This document shows positions 5,384-6,887 of a stretch of DNA of 6,887 bases, piece after piece. How positions within the stretch are numbered: the first letter of the stretch is position 1; each line of letters begins with the position of its first letter. The DNA is from Desulfuromusa sp. (GTDB lineage Bacteria; Desulfobacterota; Desulfuromonadia; Desulfuromonadales; Geopsychrobacteraceae). The notes under the pieces are model-generated. The model did no database searches. It saw nothing but the letters and a program-made list of their open reading frames with translations, and was not told the origin of the DNA. The position numbers and the translations under genes are program-made. The stretch lies in NCBI GenBank assembly GCA_029934095.1, contig JAOZMV010000076.1, forward strand, positions 1 through 6,887, written 5' to 3'.

Positions 5384-6751
5384 ATGGAAAAAATTTTAAT
5401 AGTAGATGATGAAGCCTTTATCCGGGAAAATCTGGAGCGGATAATTTCTGAAGATGGTTACCGCCCTATTTCGACCGAATCACCAGAAGAGGCTATCCAG
5501 ATTATGACCGAAGAAGAGATCAGTCTGGTGTTGCTCGACTTAAATCTGGGCAGCAGCAGTGGTCTGGATGTACTCCGGGCAATGCGTGAAGTTGATCCTG
5601 AGATTCTGGTCATTATTATCACTGGTTATGGAACCGTTGAAAGTGCGGTTGAAGCCTTGAAGATTGGTGCTTATGATTATATTAAAAAACCGTTTAAGGC
5701 CGATGCGATCCATTTGATTGTTAAGTTGGCATTGGAAACTCAAAACTTGCGACGTCAAGTCAAGCGTCTTTCCCGTGATGCTGATGGTATCAATATGGTG
5801 GGTCAGAGTCCGTCATTATTACATATTTTTCAGCAAATTCGAGAAGTGGCCAAGCATGAAAAGGCAACGGTTCTGATTACCGGAGATAGTGGCACCGGAA
5901 AAGAATTGGTTGCTCAGGCAATCCATAATTTATCACCACGCAGCGAGCAACCTTTTGTTGAAATAAATTGTGGCTCGCTGCCGTTCAATCTGCTTGAAAC
6001 AGAACTTTTTGGACATGAACGAGGTGCATTTACCGATGCAAAAAACCGTAAAATAGGCTTATTCGAAGAAGCTGATGGTGGTTCCATTTTTCTTGATGAG
6101 ATCGGTGAGATGGACATGAGCCTCCAGGTCAAACTGTTGCGGGTTCTTGAAGATCTTAAAATTCGCCGATTGGGAGGTAATCGCAACATTGATATCAACG
6201 TACGAATTATTGCCGCCACTAATGCCAATTTGAAGGGGGCGATTGAACACAAAGAATTTCGTGAAGATCTCTACTATCGTTTGAATGTTTTTCCAATTCA
6301 CATTCCACCGTTACGAGAACGGCGTGAGGATATCCCCCTGTTACTCGAGTATTTTTTGCAGCGTTTCAGTAAAGGATTCAACCAGTCAATGCGGGGATTC
6401 AGCCGTGATGCTCTTGATCTGGTGATGCGCTATCATTGGCCGGGAAATGTCCGGGAGTTGCGCAACGTTGTTGAACGCATCTGTATTATGCACAATGTTG
6501 ATGAAATTTTACCGGTCCACCTGCCGCGTGAAATCTGGGGGGAGGTGCCCCAGAGTAAAATGCCTTTCAATTATGAAATACCGCCGGAAGGTATTGTTCT
6601 GGATGTAGTTGTCGGAGAGGTTGAAAAGGAGTTGGTTGAAAAAGCTTTCCGGATTACCGGAGGGAATGTGGCTAAAACCGCTCGTATTCTGAATGTGCCG
6701 CGCGGAACGCTGCGTTATAAATTGGAAAAGTATCAACTGACCAGTGAATGA
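5384..6751 (+). CDS. NtrC-family sigma54-dependent response regulator
   Basis: This cytoplasmic activator has 455 residues. It begins with a receiver domain (1-120): acidic D8 and D9, phospho-acceptor D52, T80, and K102 before P103. The AAA+ sigma54-interaction domain (about 138-370) shows Walker A GDSGTGKE (167-174), the sigma54-contact loop as GAFTDA (214-219) rather than GAFTGA, Walker B IFLDE (235-239), AATN (277-280), arginine-finger region FREDLYYRLN (292-301) and GNVREL (354-359). A Fis-type helix-turn-helix (about 413-450, GGNVAKTARILNVPRGTLRYKL) binds DNA. Phosphorylated by the kinase encoded just upstream, it should form a ring and open sigma54 promoters using ATP. I chose ATG 5384 since MEKILIVDDE is the usual receiver beginning and AAAAGGA lies 10 bases before it; a TTG at 5324 would add 20 residues unlike the family. 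Target genes are not apparent here. Confidence 0.94.
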   Translation: MEKILIVDDEAFIRENLERIISEDGYRPISTESPEEAIQIMTEEEISLVLLDLNLGSSSGLDVLRAMREVDPEILVIIITGYGTVESAVEALKIGAYDYIKKPFKADAIHLIVKLALETQNLRRQVKRLSRDADGINMVGQSPSLLHIFQQIREVAKHEKATVLITGDSGTGKELVAQAIHNLSPRSEQPFVEINCGSLPFNLLETELFGHERGAFTDAKNRKIGLFEEADGGSIFLDEIGEMDMSLQVKLLRVLEDLKIRRLGGNRNIDINVRIIAATNANLKGAIEHKEFREDLYYRLNVFPIHIPPLRERREDIPLLLEYFLQRFSKGFNQSMRGFSRDALDLVMRYHWPGNVRELRNVVERICIMHNVDEILPVHLPREIWGEVPQSKMPFNYEIPPEGIVLDVVVGEVEKELVEKAFRITGGNVAKTARILNVPRGTLRYKLEKYQLTSE

Positions 6752-6776
6752 TGTTTCAGTCTGATAGCGTGGCTGA

Positions 6777-6887
6777 TTATTTCTTGATCAGGGTGTCCAG
6801 TTTTTGTAATGAACAGCTTGAACAACATCCAGAACAGCCTTTTGAGGCGTTTTTTGCGGTTTTATAGATACTCTGTACAACATAATA
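6777..6887 (-). CDS. FeoB-associated Cys-rich membrane protein, C-terminal part (cut by window edge)
   Basis: The minus strand is open from the window edge to a TAA at 6779-6777, giving the last 36 residues of a protein. The visible part is YYVVQSIYKTAKNA, the likely end of a membrane helix with a basic flank, then SKGCSGCCSSC and a short charged tail ending LDTLIKK. A short hydrophobic N-terminus followed by a cluster of Gly, Ser and Cys is typical of the small FeoB-associated Cys-rich proteins, normally encoded next to the ferrous iron transporter FeoB. If so, feoB would lie further right on the same strand. The gene converges on the response regulator with 25 bases between the stops. The N-terminus is missing and the family call rests on the Cys pattern alone. 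Confidence 0.6.
   Translation of the reverse strand, partial: YYVVQSIYKTAKNASKGCSGCCSSCSLQKLDTLIKK

Noticed and set aside
6748..6867. Plus-strand frame of 39 codons overlapping the response regulator stop by ATGA
   Set aside because: The overlap looks like translational coupling, but the peptide has no recognisable features, and the opposite strand encodes a convincing Cys-rich tail over the same bases.

Overview
This 6.9 kb stretch looks chromosomal and comes from a Gram-negative anaerobe. The best guess is a member of the Desulfuromonadales (Desulfuromonas/Pelobacter/Geobacter relatives). That placement is inference: it rests on a small periplasmic multiheme c3/c7-type cytochrome, an octaprenyl-type diphosphate synthase (menaquinone side chain), a large Cache-domain histidine kinase paired with a sigma54 activator, and the tail of a probable FeoB-associated cysteine-rich protein. 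Base composition is moderate, neither AT- nor GC-rich, and I see no mobile element, tRNA, rRNA or CRISPR array.

Layout, left to right. A tetraheme cytochrome c3 gene lies on the minus strand (61-381). A 245-base divergent control region with inverted repeats separates it from a plus-strand gene (627-1544) for a membrane-anchored XRE-type regulator. That protein has a cytoplasmic DNA-binding domain, one membrane helix and an outer domain ending in a textbook EF-hand/dockerin-like calcium loop. Next come ispB (1669-2637), behind a near-consensus sigma70 promoter; a weak candidate terminator; an 836-residue Cache-HAMP-PAS histidine kinase (2740-5250) with no visible Shine-Dalgarno but a -10 box placed for leaderless transcription; and an NtrC-type sigma54 response regulator (true start 5384, end 6751) with its own candidate promoter and a hairpin-containing leader. 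At the right edge a convergent minus-strand gene, cut by the window, ends in a Cys-rich tail typical of FeoB-associated small membrane proteins.

How the parts fit. The cytochrome would carry electrons in the periplasm and IspB would supply the quinone tail for the membrane pool, so both belong to anaerobic respiration. The kinase/regulator pair is a complete two-component system: the sensor reads a periplasmic small-molecule cue, passes phosphate from H630 to D52, and the AAA+ regulator activates sigma54 promoters. No convincing sigma54 promoter is visible inside the window, so its targets are probably elsewhere. The least ordinary gene is the XRE-membrane-EF-hand protein beside the cytochrome, whose architecture suggests a one-component transmembrane regulator. 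Nothing else in the window looks like a wholly new system.
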